DNA from: Clusia tigrina
Taxonomy: Eukaryota; Arthropoda; Insecta; Diptera; Clusiidae
Direction: 5' to 3'
Length of the DNA stretch: 64,000 nucleotides
Assembly (NCBI GenBank): GCA_920105625.2
Contig: OV050031.1
Coordinates: forward strand, 134,720,917 to 134,784,916
Shown here: in pieces, positions 42,635 through 53,942 of the stretch
How the letters are laid out: each line of letters starts with the position of its first letter
Position numbering within the stretch: the stretch's first letter is position 1
Notes under the pieces: generated by a model
The model's database searches: none
What the model was told of the DNA's origin: nothing
Seen by the model: the letters and a program-made list of their open reading frames with translations, nothing else
Made by a program: the position numbers and the translations under genes

Positions 42635-43171
42635 GTATCGCCTTTGATGAATTCTGGTGCGCTCTTTAATTTTTTCCTCCAGATAGGCCCAAAGATTTTC
42701 AATTAGATTAATGTCAGGACATTGGGGAGGTGTCAGTAAATTTTTCGTGATAAATAGAAGCCACATTTTAACGTCCCACGCTGTGTGCTTCGGGTCGTTA
42801 TCTTGTTGGAATTAAAACTCGTTTTTTGGCAGACCCATTTTTGCAGCTCTGGCTTAAAATATTTCTTTTAGAATGGACAAGCGTACACGGCTGTCCATAA
42901 TTCCATCGATAAACTTCAATTCTCCTACTCCCAAAGCGGACATACATCCCCATACCATCACTGAACCTCCACCATGTTTCGCCGTTGGTTTTGTGTTCTT
43001 TATATTCAAGGCATCATTTGGCTTACGCCAAACCATACGACGTCCATCAGATCCAAAAATGTTATATTTGCTTTTGTATATTTCGGCGCACTGATTTTTC
43101 AATAAAGTATTATTAGAATAATTAATTGGTATATATTTCCACTCAAGTAATTTCACAATACATATATTCAA
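42635..43171 (-). pseudogene. Tc1-like transposase remnant
   Basis: The minus strand gives YNIFGSDGRRMVWRKPND, KHGGGSVMVWGCMSALGVGE, then, after a TAA, QQDNDPKHTAWDVKMWLLF and PPQCPDINLIENLWAYLEEK. These are the second aspartate and the final glutamate of a DD34E Tc1 transposase; counting gives 33, so one residue is lost. The first aspartate region is degraded (IYKSKYN for the DESKY block). The right end is undefined and the C-terminus is cut by the copia LTR, which suggests copia inserted into Tc1. Confidence 0.85.
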
Positions 43172-43199
43172 TAATTAATTTCACAATAAGTAGACTTTT

Positions 43200-43931
43200 C
43201 AAAGCAGCTTGACGACGGATGTGTTTCCCACGGAGTTTGAAAAGCAAGAGAGCGAGCGTTCACTCGTGGGGCAGCTCGGAAGCTGCTAGAGCCGATCGAC
43301 CACGGACATAGTGTGGGGAACTCTCTCCGCAGCATCCCGCGCTCCGAACTGAGAGGCGATACATGGTGACGCTCGCACCGGGTAGTGACCAGCGGTCATG
43401 GCTCTGACTTCCAGGTTCGCCGCGTGAAGATACCGCCCGCCTTGCGAGGATTGCAGCTTGGTATAGAGGTGTGGGAGGTGCGGCGGCTAGGAATGATTTA
43501 TCATCGCGGCCGGGTAGGATTAGTACGGGGAGGAGTGAGTGCAAGCGAGGTTGTTGTCGTTATTACGGGAGGGGAGTTTGGGGGTGATTAGTGTGGAGAT
43601 GGTTTGTATAGGGCGCAACAGAAGTTGCGGTACGGGGAGGAGTGGGTGCCACCGAAGTAGCTCTCGTTAGTATAGCAGGCAGTGGGTGCAACCGAGATTG
43701 CTGTCGATAATATGGGAAGAATGCTTGTGGTTGATTAATGCGGATATGGTTAGAATAGGGCGCAACAGAAGTTAGGGTCACGTCGGTGTGGGGGAGTAGG
43801 GCGCAACTGACGTCGGTGTCACTTGGGGGACTTAGGGTTAGAATAGGGTTTGTCGTATGCAACCGAAATCGCTGGCACTCGGGGTGTTAGTATGGGGGTG
43901 GGTTCAGGGGGCCTTCTCCGTTTGTGTTCTG
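43200..43931. repeat. GC-rich imperfect repeat region
   Basis: Unlike its surroundings this stretch is rich in G on the plus strand. A ~145-bp imperfect period is visible: ATAGGGCGCAACAGAAGTT occurs at about 43611 and 43756, with ACGGGGAGGAGTGRGTGC at 43525 and 43633. On the minus strand an open, Pro/Thr/Ser-rich frame (43862-43563) repeats TSVAPYxNH. I do not recognise it. Confidence 0.6.
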
Positions 43932-44190
43932 GGGGAAGGCTGCTTCCGGTGGGGCGCCTCGCAACGACTTTGGCGACTCTGGTGCTCGAGAGTGGAGTTG
44001 CTGGCGGGGATGCCTCAGGTTTGGGGAGGTCAACATTGATTTCGTGGCCTTTTTCCGGCGCTGATTTGGCATGAAGCTGCTCTTCTAGCAGACTCCTCAG
44101 GGAAATTTGGGCACGGAAGGGGAGGATGACGTATCCCGTATTTCTGAAATATAAACATGTTGTATTAAATAGTTCGAAATAGAGAGATTT
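43932..44190 (-). repeat. Second copy of the 40041-40307 segment
   Basis: Nearly identical over about 260 bases, with an 8-bp deletion near 44050 and few substitutions. Same orientation. The minus-strand peptide has SPNLRHPRQQLHSRAPESP. Confidence 0.9.
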
Positions 44191-44578
44191 GTATAATGCT
44201 CTTAGGGTATTAGAAGCCCGGTTCTTGGTGACTCGTCTATCCCCCAGAATCTGGCTAACTGTTGATCGGTGGTGTCTGGCTGAGAATAGATCCCGTGAGT
44301 ATCCACCCGAATATCGTTTCTTGGGCTAATAATGAGCCAGCGACTCCTTTGCGTAGGCCGCCTAGGATAATGTCTGGTGAAATTTTTATTTTTGTTCCTC
44401 AATTCTATTTTATTTTTACAATTTAATTACATAATTATATTACGTAAGTAAACTTAGAGGTAGGCAATTAACAACTAAGGTCTTCGGCCTCCCTATATAT
44501 ATTATATCATATAGTAAATATCGCATTTTTTCAATAGTTTATCTGTAACCTTAATGTTGTTAAGATTTACATTTGTAA
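44191..44578. other. Unassigned spacer
   Basis: No ORF or element end recognised. It may include the 3' untranslated region of the I-type LINE; an AT run lies at 44500-44515. Confidence 0.4.
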
Positions 44579-44779
44579 CTAGATAAGGTAGACAAATTTT
44601 AGTAAATAATGTTTGCTGGTTATAAAATTACAATTACTGACTAAGTGATTCATTGTGAGATCGGCGCTTGTGCAAAGGGTAGAACTTTGTGGTGGAGTAC
44701 CTTCCACTAAGTTACACTGTGCTACACGTGAGTGCTCCAACCTTAGCCTAATGTACCTCTGCAGGTCCTTCCTTGGCAC
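44579..44779 (-). pseudogene. I-type LINE ORF2 C-terminus
   Basis: The minus-strand frame RYIRLRLEHSRVAQCNLVEG then TSADLTMNHLVSNCNF matches the zinc-finger-like end of ORF2 in RNase-H-bearing LINEs of the I clade, where cysteines in LC..C..LT..H.L..C are expected; only some remain. Confidence 0.6.
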
Positions 44780-44879
44780 GTCGTCTTGTTATTGTGGACT
44801 TTTTCGTTCTGGGTTTATTTGTTGAATGCGTTATAAATAGTAAATATATCATTAAATAGCTGCACATATTGGTCCTTAA

Positions 44880-46180
44880 TAACCGGTGGGAAATATTTAA
44901 GCATTGAATACGAGATTTTATAAAATCCTGGTGACTTACCCTTAGACGAGTTAATGGCGGGATTAAACTGAATGGAAGTAATATCTGATTCTAAAATTTA
45001 GCTGCATGATCTATTGGAAGGTCAAACGGAGAGTTAATTCTAGACTTTTCTAAATTGTAGTTTTTTGAAAAATTCAAGTCCTTTTGAGTAAGTCCATTTT
45101 TGAGTAAATAGATTAGAAATCTCATAAGACTACTACCATCACCTTTGTCCAACCGGAAAATATTCGAGAAGTTGAAGTTTCCGTAAAGCTTATTTACAGT
45201 ATACCACAACTGCTTTATTGACGAGTTTGTGTTGATTGTGGTTGAAAATTGTGTAAACAATTTACGTTTTGGTTTCTTGCATTCCCGCTTAAATAACGCA
45301 TTAGCCTTTTTATATATCATTCTATTAATTAGGGTTGGGCTTGTTCTAAACTCTTTGAATGCTGACTGCTTTATTTTGCGAAGCCTAGAAAATTTCTCGT
45401 CCCACCAATAAAGAGGGACTCATTTGCAGCTTGAATTGCCGCCGAAGATTTATTTATGTTGGAGGAGATACACAATTTATCGGATGTGCTAGAAAGGATT
45501 GTATAAAACTTTTATCAATTGGCCGTATCACACAGTATTAAAAAATGAAAACCTACTGCGGATTCCTTTAGGATTGTTTTCGAAAATCGGCTTGGCATAT
45601 TGTATGTGGATAGGAAAGGGATCACTGCCGCATACCTGGGGGTCAATTTCCCATGAAAAGAATGCACGTAGATGTGTCGATACTAGGAAGAGATCTGGGT
45701 GGGTGAAAGTGGAATGAGTTGAGAAGTCAGTTGGTAAGCCATCAATACGTCGTCTATTGTTATTTGTTGATACCCAGATAAAGTTGTGGGGACATTAAAG
45801 TCACCTAGTATCAAATTAGCATCTCGACTATACCGACAAATAAGTTGGAATGCGGTCAGGGGAATAATTTCCCTTGGGTAAACATAAATGGATGAAACAA
45901 CTAATTTTGTATCAGCTTTGATTACAGCTGAGACTGAGCCAACGTTTGGTATTGGTAGTAACAAAGTGTGCTGAATGGATTTCTTGATAAATAACGCAAC
46001 TCCACCTTTGGCGTTTGCTTGCGTAGGTGTATTAAGCTGTTATCATTGTTTAACTTTAACGAATAACTATTTTGGTGAGCCTGTTGTAGGGCTATTATAT
46101 CTGGAGAGTGATTATCGATGAGTAATTTCTGCTCGTGTAAATTGTTGTGGTAACCATTTATATTCCATTGTAGAATTTTG
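44880..46180 (-). pseudogene. I-type LINE ORF2: endonuclease and RT start
   Basis: Endonuclease begins at about 46180 on the minus strand with LKILQWNINGYHNNLHEQK and DIIALQQ, continuing KVELRYLSRN and NLILGDFNVPTT (45790). The linker 45320-44991 contains KRKLFTQFSTTINTNSSIKQ LWYTVNKLYG. RT starts with NSSKGKSPGFYKISYSMLKY near 44945, then breaks off at about 44880; the rest of RT and RNase H are deleted and the C-terminal scrap at 44779 follows. Frames are broken throughout. Confidence 0.78.
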
Positions 46181-47525
46181 AGGACTATATCTAAGTACGT
46201 ATGAATGCGGAAGAATAATCTGTGAAAAGTATACTCAGTATACGATTGAGACTATTTATAATCTCTCTTAGTGGTCCATGTCGAGCGGAGTCGGGCAGCT
46301 GTTAATTTTAAGAGAATCGGTGTAACTAGATTTTAAGAGAGGAACTGTATGAATTGGCTTTAGGTGTAAGATCCTTTTACAGTTTGATCAAACTGATCTT
46401 TGTTGTTGTTATTGATTAAGTTTTTAGTTGAAAAAGAGTTGGTATGGTTTACTTTTGTTTGAGTATTCTGTATTTTGTGATTGTTTTTGCTTGTACTTGA
46501 AATTATGGTTGGGTTATTGTAGGTATTTTTTGCTTGAGAATGGGATGCCGTTGTATTTTATGGTAAATATTTAGCCTTCGGAATATTGTTTATTTGTTCT
46601 GAGATCGCTTTTGCTAGAGAAGAGGGAGTTTAAAAAGATATGCGCTTTCGCCTTTGCTCAATAGCTTCGTTGAGAGTTTCAGTTGGAATGCTGTATGCTT
46701 TATGTTCCGATTTCACTTTTTCCACGGTTCTAATGAAGGTGAATTTTATTGTTGTTTTAATATTGATGATTTCTGCTCTTTGTTTAATTCTTGGACAGTT
46801 TTTGGTATTTGCTCTATGCGCATGATTTCAATTGATCAACAGCTGACGCAGACACATTACTTTTTTCTTCACTTCTACATTATTTTTTCCTATGGGCACG
46901 TTCATAGAAATTTTTGCACTGTATACTGAATGTATGACCCGATTTGTAATGTCTTTAGGAATTTCATAACTATTAAAAGAATTAATATGAAGGGAAGTAT
47001 TAACAAGTCTCCATCAAATAATTTTTTTTAATTTTTTGTTATGCGGTTACTGTTTGATCACTAAGGCCCTCGAGGATTTCAGCTTCGGACAGATCACGAA
47101 GTGGGGGGCGACTATTACTGCCTTAACAGTATTCAACGTAGGATGGAATATGACTGTGATAGGGCAAACATTAACCAGTCTCTTGGCTTTAAAAAATTTA
47201 CTAGTTTGAGACTCATTTTTTGTAAGCACCAACAGGTTACCATCGTGAATGTAATTTTTTCTGGCATATGTTTTCTAGAGCTTTAGATACCAATAATATT
47301 TTATAATTACTAATTGGCCTGCCAGCAACATTGCTTCCGATTGTTACGAATTCGGTTCACTGTCTTTTTGTTTGAAGTATTTTAGATACAAGAATTGGAA
47401 ATTCATATGCGTTGTTGAGGTTAAAACAAGTATTATTTTTTTACGTTTTTGATTGGGGGGTTTGTTGGAATTGTCACTTGGGTCTAGTAATGCAAAATAG
47501 TTTCAGTTTAATCTAGTGTAGTTTA
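46181..47525 (-). pseudogene. I-type LINE ORF1 (Gag-like)
   Basis: The start at about 47525 reads FALLDPSDNSNKPPNQKRKK. Downstream pieces include LVLTKNESQTSKFFKAKRLV, NVCPITVIFHPTLNTVK and a Lys-rich tail at 46850-46350. The order and the LTKN..Q...KA..L.G..V.VTPH..LN pattern fit ORF1 of I-type LINEs. At least three frameshifts. Confidence 0.7.
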
Positions 47526-47944
47526 ATTTATTTCGGACACTTTTTCACAACTATTTACTTGCTTTTTTAATTTTTTTTCTCTTACACATCGTATCCTTTT
47601 AGTATCCTGGTATAATTTTACACTTGGTATCCTTTAAGTCAGAAAGAAAGGAAAATGATACTCGATTTATGGAGTCTTTACCGTGTTCTTATGGGAACGG
47701 TGCACACATTGTTGCTCCATATCACACTAGTCTTAATACTTATTTGTTTCCTTTTTTGGTTGTGGAAGGGCCGTGTTCTACTTTTTAGTTGTCTACAATC
47801 AGATTGCACGCAACCTGCTAAGGCACAGCTCACTTCACAGCATGTTCTGGGCCTATTGCAATCTCGAGTGTGTTCTCATGTGAACATTGGAATATTACTA
47901 CCATGGTCATGAAGTGGTAGCCGTCTTTCCATGTGAACGACGCC
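47526..47944. other. Unassigned region
   Basis: T-rich. An 85-codon plus-strand frame at 47655-47912 has no recognised domain and is Leu/Phe-rich, likely fortuitous. Possibly 5' untranslated sequence of the I-type LINE and decayed gypsy pol. Confidence 0.4.
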
Positions 47945-48180
47945 GTGCAACCAGTTCATCGATGCGAGGTAATGGATAACTATATTTCTTCGTTACCTCA
48001 TTAAGCTTTCGATAATCTTATCAAAAACATGTGGAGCTATCCTTTTTCTTAATTAATACCACGGGAGAGCTCCAGGGGCTTGCTGATGACTCAGTGACAT
48101 TCTGATGCAATTCCTTCAGCAACACATTCAGCTCTTCTTTCTTTGCCAGAGATACTCTCCTTGACTCCTGATGAATAGGC
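47945..48180 (-). pseudogene. Ty3/gypsy RT scrap
   Basis: The minus strand reads PIHQESRRVSLAKKEELNVL, SASPWSSPVVLIKKKDSS and, after stops, DYRKLNEVTKKYSYPLPRID: the first RT blocks of a chromovirus/Osvaldo-like gypsy element. Nothing else of it is identifiable. Confidence 0.85.
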
Positions 48181-48474
48181 TATCCACTACCCACATTTAC
48201 GGTAATTTCGGTTGGGTACCTTGAATTGATCATATTAGTGGATAGCGCACCCTTTATCTGATCGACACAATTTTTTGTATACGTCTTTATAGAATTAATA
48301 TATGTACTAATATAAAATATCGTCCAAAAATATTGAATAGGTCGTAAGATATAATAATATGCCAATGGTGGGCGTGACTTTTAAAATAACACGCCCATTT
48401 TTTGTGTGGTGCTGAATGTTGGTACCCGCATCATTCCTGTTAAATTTCGTTAATAACATAAGTTTTGAACAGTG

Positions 48475-48657
48475 CAGACGTGTTTAAGCTCGCTCCGCAA
48501 AAATTAATTCTTCAATACAAATTTATTAAGTTAAAGTAACTTAAGTTGTAAAGAAAAAGTGCAATAGTGCAGTTATCGAGTAGAACGAATCTACCGGTCA
48601 CTTACTGGGACACATCTTTTAAAATAGAATAAAATAAGAGCAAATCACAAATTTATA
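48475..48657 (+). other. 5' untranslated region of the sense Jockey-clade LINE
   Basis: A-rich segment leading into ORF1. Just upstream (48360-48420) is a GGGCGTGAC/ACGCCCA fragment of the dispersed repeat. The exact LINE start is not determinable. Confidence 0.45.
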
Positions 48658-50793
48658 ATGAGTGTGGCTGACACACTTAAACAAAAAACAGCAACAAAAG
48701 GAAACGCATATTTTTTTCGTCTCAAACGAAAACAACGGCAACTCCAAATTGCCGGTCGAAGTGACAGAGAGCAGAGCACGATCTTCCTCTCCCGCTCTAT
48801 TAGGTGCCAGCAATTCCCTACCTTGGAGTGTCCAATGCACGACTCCCACTATGGAGTTTTATCCACCAGTTACTACTTCAGCAAGCACAATAACAACTCA
48901 AAGCTCCTCCACCACAACTGTAACACCGGTGACTGCGACGGTAACGATTAGTTGCAACTCACCAACAATGGCAATCGGAACAACACCAATTTCATCAGCA
49001 ACAAAAAACACGCAAGTACAAAATATAAGTATTAAAACCAGTAACAAAATTACCGAAAATAAAAACACAAAACGAAACCGCGAAAAACAATCGCCAAACA
49101 AGTTAAATGAACAAAATACTAGTAACAAAAGACCGAAAAATAAAATGTTCAACACAACACAAACATCACTCCAAAAATATTGGCAGAGCAAGCCTATCCC
49201 TCCAAACACAACAAACAGATTCGAATTGTTAGCAGTAAATGACAAAACGGACTCTCAAGACAACAGTGAAGAACAAAACAACAGTGGGACAAATGCGAAC
49301 ATTAATATACAAAAACCAATTGCGCAACGTTTACAAAAACCGCCTCCTATATATGTTCAGAATGCTGAAAATATAAAAGCCTTATCTGAAGCACTAAATT
49401 CCATGCCAAATATATTGTACGAAATGAAAATTCTAAGCAAGAACGAAATAAAAATTCAACCAAAAGAATCCACACACTACACAAAAGTAATTGAATTATA
49501 AAAGCAAAATGGGACAAAGTATTACACATTTCGACCAAAAGATGAGCGAGGCTTTAGAAATATTACGAAATATGCACCATTCAACCGACACAGAAGACAT
49601 TAAAAACGAATTAGCCGAACTAGGCCATGAAGTGAGAAATATCCATAACATCCAAGTAGCTAATGGTGCCAAAATAAAACAACCACTTTCACTATTTTCA
49701 ATTGAATTGAAAATAAAAGATAACAATAAAGGCATATACGACATTACTCACCTCCTACATTGCAAAATTAGCTTTGAGCCATCCCGACAAAAGAGAACTA
49801 TTCCCCAATGCACAAATTGCCAAAAGTACGGCCACACAAGAAACTACTGCCAGATAGACCCGGTGTGTGTCAAATGTGCTGGAAAACACAAGACAAACAT
49901 GCGCACAATTAAAATCGACGCTGATAGAGTAAATATTAAATGCGTACATTGCGGTGAAAACCACACGGCAAACTACAGAGGATGTGCGATATATAAAGCT
50001 CTACAAGTCCAGAGATACCCTACACCAGTGCTCGTCAAACTTTTGAGTGTGACGGACCGGCTGCAGTTTTTCTATTACGTCGGGGACCGGTACCTTTTTT
50101 TATTGATTATTTTTCGTTTACGATCATCTCATATATGTATTAAAATTTGTTTAAATGCATTTCTTTATTAGCCGGGTGTCTATATATGACCTATTACCAT
50201 TTAATGATAGCAGATATTAACGATTTTTTATGAATGTTTAACAAATTTAAGTTGTTTTTATTATACAAGCTGTATAGAGCCTCAATGAACAGTAATATAA
50301 AACACCACAAAGTGGTACTCCCATGTAGATAATTGTACCATGGTTAGAAGTGTGGAGTATACATATAGTCGTATATGTATATATAATCGTTTAAAAAATC
50401 GTTGTCCATTTCGCGAGCCCTTTGCGGACCGGCGACTTATGGCTTACGGACCGGCACCGGTCCGCGGACCACCACTTTGACGAGCACTGCCCTACACTTC
50501 GCAAGAAAGAAACAAATGAACAAATCAATATTGAAACAAACCAAAACAATCACAATACAAAAAGAAATGGCCAGAAAATCATCTCTGGTATTTCATGCGC
50601 TCAAGCTGCACAAATGGAAACAATATCACAGGAGCCAAATCAAATAAAAAGCAACAGCACATATGAAATAATATCAAACAATGACGATCTATACGAATTA
50701 AAAACAATGATGAAACAACTAATAAATCAAATGACCAGTATGATGAACATAGTAACTATGCTTGTGTGCAAAATAGATGAACGCAGTAAATAA
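48658..50793 (+). pseudogene. Jockey-clade LINE ORF1 (Gag), interrupted by hAT MITE
   Basis: The ORF begins near ATG 48658, changes frame near 48700, and runs to a TAA at 49499-49501. It shows a Ser/Thr/Asn-rich front, NRFELLAVNDKTDSQDNSEE, and RLQKPPPIYVQNAENIKALS. The frame from 49491 has the RNA-binding core (NELAELGHEVRNIHNIQVAN) and CCHC knuckles CTNCQKYGHTRNYC and CVHCGENHTANYRGC. A 464-bp MITE interrupts after YKALQ; the ending resumes with ETNEQINIETNQ and MNIVTMLVCKIDERSK at 50791. ORF2 starts 17 bases before the ORF1 stop, overlapping as in Jockey elements. Confidence 0.87.
50026..50489. mobile_element. hAT-type MITE (464 bp) in LINE ORF1
   Basis: Perfect 8-bp target duplication CCCTACAC (50018-50025, 50490-50497). 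Ends CAGTGCTCGTCAAA and TTTGACGAGCACTG are exact inverted repeats of 14 bp. Subterminal parts hold GGACCGG clusters, and there is no transposase. Removing it and one 8-mer restores the Gag frame. Confidence 0.95.
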
Positions 50794-52023
50794 AATAAAT
50801 TTGGCAATATGGAATGCAAATGGACTGTCGCGCCATGAACTAGAACTAAAGATGCTCCTAATAAATAATTCAATAGATGTAATGTTAATCTCGGAAACAA
50901 ACTTTGACAAATCTCACGGTGGAACGGCGATCATTATAAAAAAAAATAAGAATTACATTGAACTTGACGCATATAAAACAGAAAACCTTCAAGCAACCAC
51001 AATAGCACTAAAAGACTCGAAAGGACAGATCGTATTATCTGCTGTCTCTTGTCCACCTAGATACAACAACACAAAAGATCTAGACTATTTAAAAAAACTG
51101 GGGAATCGCTATTTAGCCGGAGGTGACTATAACGCTAAAAATGTTTTATGGGGATCAAGGTTGACAAACGCAAAAGGACGCGAGTTACTTAAAGCTATAC
51201 GATATAGTAATGGTCGATTCATTAGCACTGGTGAACCAACATATTGGCCAACAGATACAAAAAAACAACCAGATTTAATAGACTTCTGCATCACAAAAAA
51301 TATTCTTCATAAACAGCTAACTATTAAATCATGTTTAGAATTATCCTCAGACCACTCCCCAATCCTAATGACATTACTAGGATCAATAGAGACAAGACTT
51401 TTCTCAGGCATCTATAACAATAAAACTGACTGGAATAATTTTCGTCTAGCACTGGAAAAACAACTAAAAATAGATACACGATTAAAAACAAAAAATGAAA
51501 TCGATTCCGCAATCGCATACTTCAATGATAGCGTCATCGAAGCAATCACAGCTTCAACACCAAAGCTAACGTTAGCAAATACGGACACTACACCAACGTT
51601 CATCAAGGGAAAAATTAAATGGATAGGAAGCTCCGGAAAACATGGCAAATCACTAGGAATCCGGAAGATAAACGCAACCTAAACAAAGCAACAAATGAAT
51701 TAAAAATTTTACTTCAGAAAAACAGAGAAAAGGAACTAGAAAAACATATGCTGAAATTGGGAACGACCACATCAACAAATTACTCTCTTTGGAAGGCTAC
51801 GAAAAAACTCACTGGTGCAATAATACACAAACCTCCTATCAACACACAAACCGGTACATGGGCGAAAACAAGTAAGGACAAAGCCAACACACTGGCCAAA
51901 CATTTCCTTGAAATATTTACAAGCGAAATGGACAATCAAACCACTCATCTTGACAATGTAATAAATATCCCGCAATCCAAAACAAAAAAGACATCAGTAG
52001 CAGAAATCAAAAAAAAAAATTAA
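50777..52023 (+). pseudogene. Jockey-clade LINE ORF2: endonuclease and linker
   Basis: ATG 50777 opens an APE-type endonuclease: INLAIWNANGLSRHELELKM, DVMLISETNF, then a small deletion that removes the segment before HGGTAIIIKK; LAGGDYNAKNVLWGSRL, ISTGEPTYWP, PDLIDFCITKNI and LSSDHSPILM complete the domain. The frame ends at 51682 and moves to 51619-52023, the linker (KLGTTTSTNYSLWKATKKLT, GTWAKTSKDKANTLAKHFLE). It nicks target DNA in an intact element. One deletion and two frameshifts. Confidence 0.9.
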
Positions 52024-52072
52024 AAAATGAAAAGACAAAAAGGCGGCAGGATATGATCTGATAAGCGGGAAA

Positions 52073-52730
52073 ATGCTAAAAGAAATGCCTGATATAGCTA
52101 TAATATATATCCGAAATATATTTAACTGCATGCTAGAAACTAAGTATTTCTGTCGCTTATGGAAAGTTGCACAGATAACAGCCATCAGCAAGCCAGGAAA
52201 AGATGCCACCAAAACAACTTCTTACCGACCTATCAGTCTATTGCCAATACTATCGAAAGTATTTGAAAGGATACTACAGGACAGATTAGAGCCAATCTTA
52301 ACAACAAAAAATTTAATACCCAGCCATCAGTTTGGATTTAGAAGACAACACTCAACTGTGCAACAGGTCCACAGGGTTGTAAACAAAATCCTTGAAAGTA
52401 TAGATAACAAAAAATACTGCGTAGCTGTATACTTGGACAGTCCTGTCCAGGCTTGATCCGCTACCTCTAATAGCAACACAGTTCCCCTTGGCTTTTGCCT
52501 GCTACCACAATTCAAGAGCTTCTTCCCTGCTCGTCCTTGCTTCGAACTGGTCAACTATTTTCACAAACAATTCCACCTCTGCTTGTAACGATTTTAATTT
52601 GTTTGTTGTTCCCTCCGACGAAACTTAACTCATAATTTACTGTTCTAGTTCCTCTAATCCAGAATTAAATGTATCTGTCCATTCGTTGACCAGGATAGTA
52701 TATATGTGTATATATATATATATATATACA

Positions 52731-52794
<64 letters not shown>

Positions 52795-53759
52795 ATATAC
52801 TGTATACTTGGACATTGCAAAAGCATTCGACAAGGTGTGCCACAAAGGACTTCTATATAAACTTAAGCGAAATATTTCCACAAAACTATTATGACATTTT
52901 AAAGAGCTATATAAGCGAACGACAATTCTACATAAAATATGACGAGGACTGCTCAGACATCCTACCAATGACAGCTGGAGTACCACAAGGCAGCGTATTA
53001 GGACCTCTACTATACTTAATATTCAAAGCAGATATACCAATTAAAACGAAAAGCAATGCGATGATAGCAACATTCGCAGACGACACAGTTTTAATGGCAT
53101 CACACAATGACGAAAAAAAGGCAACAAATGCAATCCAACATAAGTCACACGACTTATGGGGAATAGAGGTAAATAAAGAGAAAACTGTACAAGTTGTATA
53201 TACAAACAGAAAATCGACAAAATACAGCCTTGCTATAAAGGGCAAAAAAATAAAAACTCACTCTGCTGCAAAATATCTTGGAATAACCATAGACGAAAAA
53301 TTGACTTGGAAGCAGCACATCAATAACAAGTGAAACGATGCCAAAAATAAGTACCGACAATTAAGCTGGCTACTTGGACGAGCATCTAGACTATCTTTCT
53401 ACAACAAACTAATAATATACAAGACAATAATAGCACCTATCTGGAAATATGGAATCGAGATATGGGGCACAGCTAGCATATCAAACTTAAATTTAATACA
53501 ACGAATGCAGTCAAGAACACTACGAACAATTACAAATGCTGAATGGTATATCCCGAACGAGGTTATACACCGTGACCTACACATTGAAACCATCACGGAC
53601 ACAATCACAAAATGCAGCACCAAACATATACACCGACTGAGAGGCCATCAAAACTTGGAACTGCGTAGTGCAGCAGACACGGAGGGTGCTACTCCAAGAA
53701 GATTGAAGCGAATTACCCCTGCAGAACTTACAGGAAGGTTTAAAAAAATAAATACATAA
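52073..53759 (+). pseudogene. Jockey-clade LINE ORF2: reverse transcriptase
   Basis: RT starts KPGKDATKTTSYRPISLLPI with IPSHQFGFRRQHSTVQQ. After KYCVAVYLD a 360-bp insertion intervenes (52440-52799). It resumes with [17 protein letters not shown], a frameshift, then [20 protein letters not shown] and the catalytic [14 protein letters not shown]. The thumb contains [17 protein letters not shown]; after a TGA at 53331-53333, LSFYNKLIIYKTIIAPIWKY and the tail to 53757-53759 (ITPAELTGRFKKIN) follow. No RNase H, as usual for Jockey elements. Confidence 0.9.
52440..52799. mobile_element. 360-bp insertion with (TA)n and 15-bp target duplication
   Basis: The 15-mer CTGTATACTTGGACA occurs at 52425-52439 and 52800-52814. 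Between them is a segment that is also found at 59132-59535, ending in a TA/TATA run (52716-52799). A 15-bp duplication with one ragged end and a simple-repeat tail is what a 5'-truncated LINE or SINE would leave, in plus orientation. The identity of the element is unknown; see the longer version at 58344-59535. Confidence 0.8.
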
Positions 53760-53942
53760 CAATAACAAAATAAATAATTAATAGAGAAAATTTAATAAAC
53801 AAATAAATAAAAGAAGTTCTTTTGGCATTGGCAAAAAGGGCATATTCGATCCAAACCTGCACAAAATATTACTTAATATTATTGTTATAGATTGTAATAT
53901 ATAGAGGAAGAAATAAAAAAAAATAAAAATAAAAATAAAAAA
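53760..53942 (+). other. 3' end of the sense LINE with A-rich tail
   Basis: After the ORF2 stop, 180 bases end in AAATAAAAATAAAAATAAAA, a typical LINE tail at 53920-53942. Same at 60496-60680. Confidence 0.75.

Noticed and set aside
47655..47912. Possible small host gene (85 codons)
   Set aside because: No domain, Leu/Phe-rich in T-rich DNA, sits between LINE and gypsy scraps.
48898..49245. 115-codon minus-strand ORF with many hydrophobic residues
   Set aside because: Antisense of the Ser/Thr/Asn-rich LINE ORF1.
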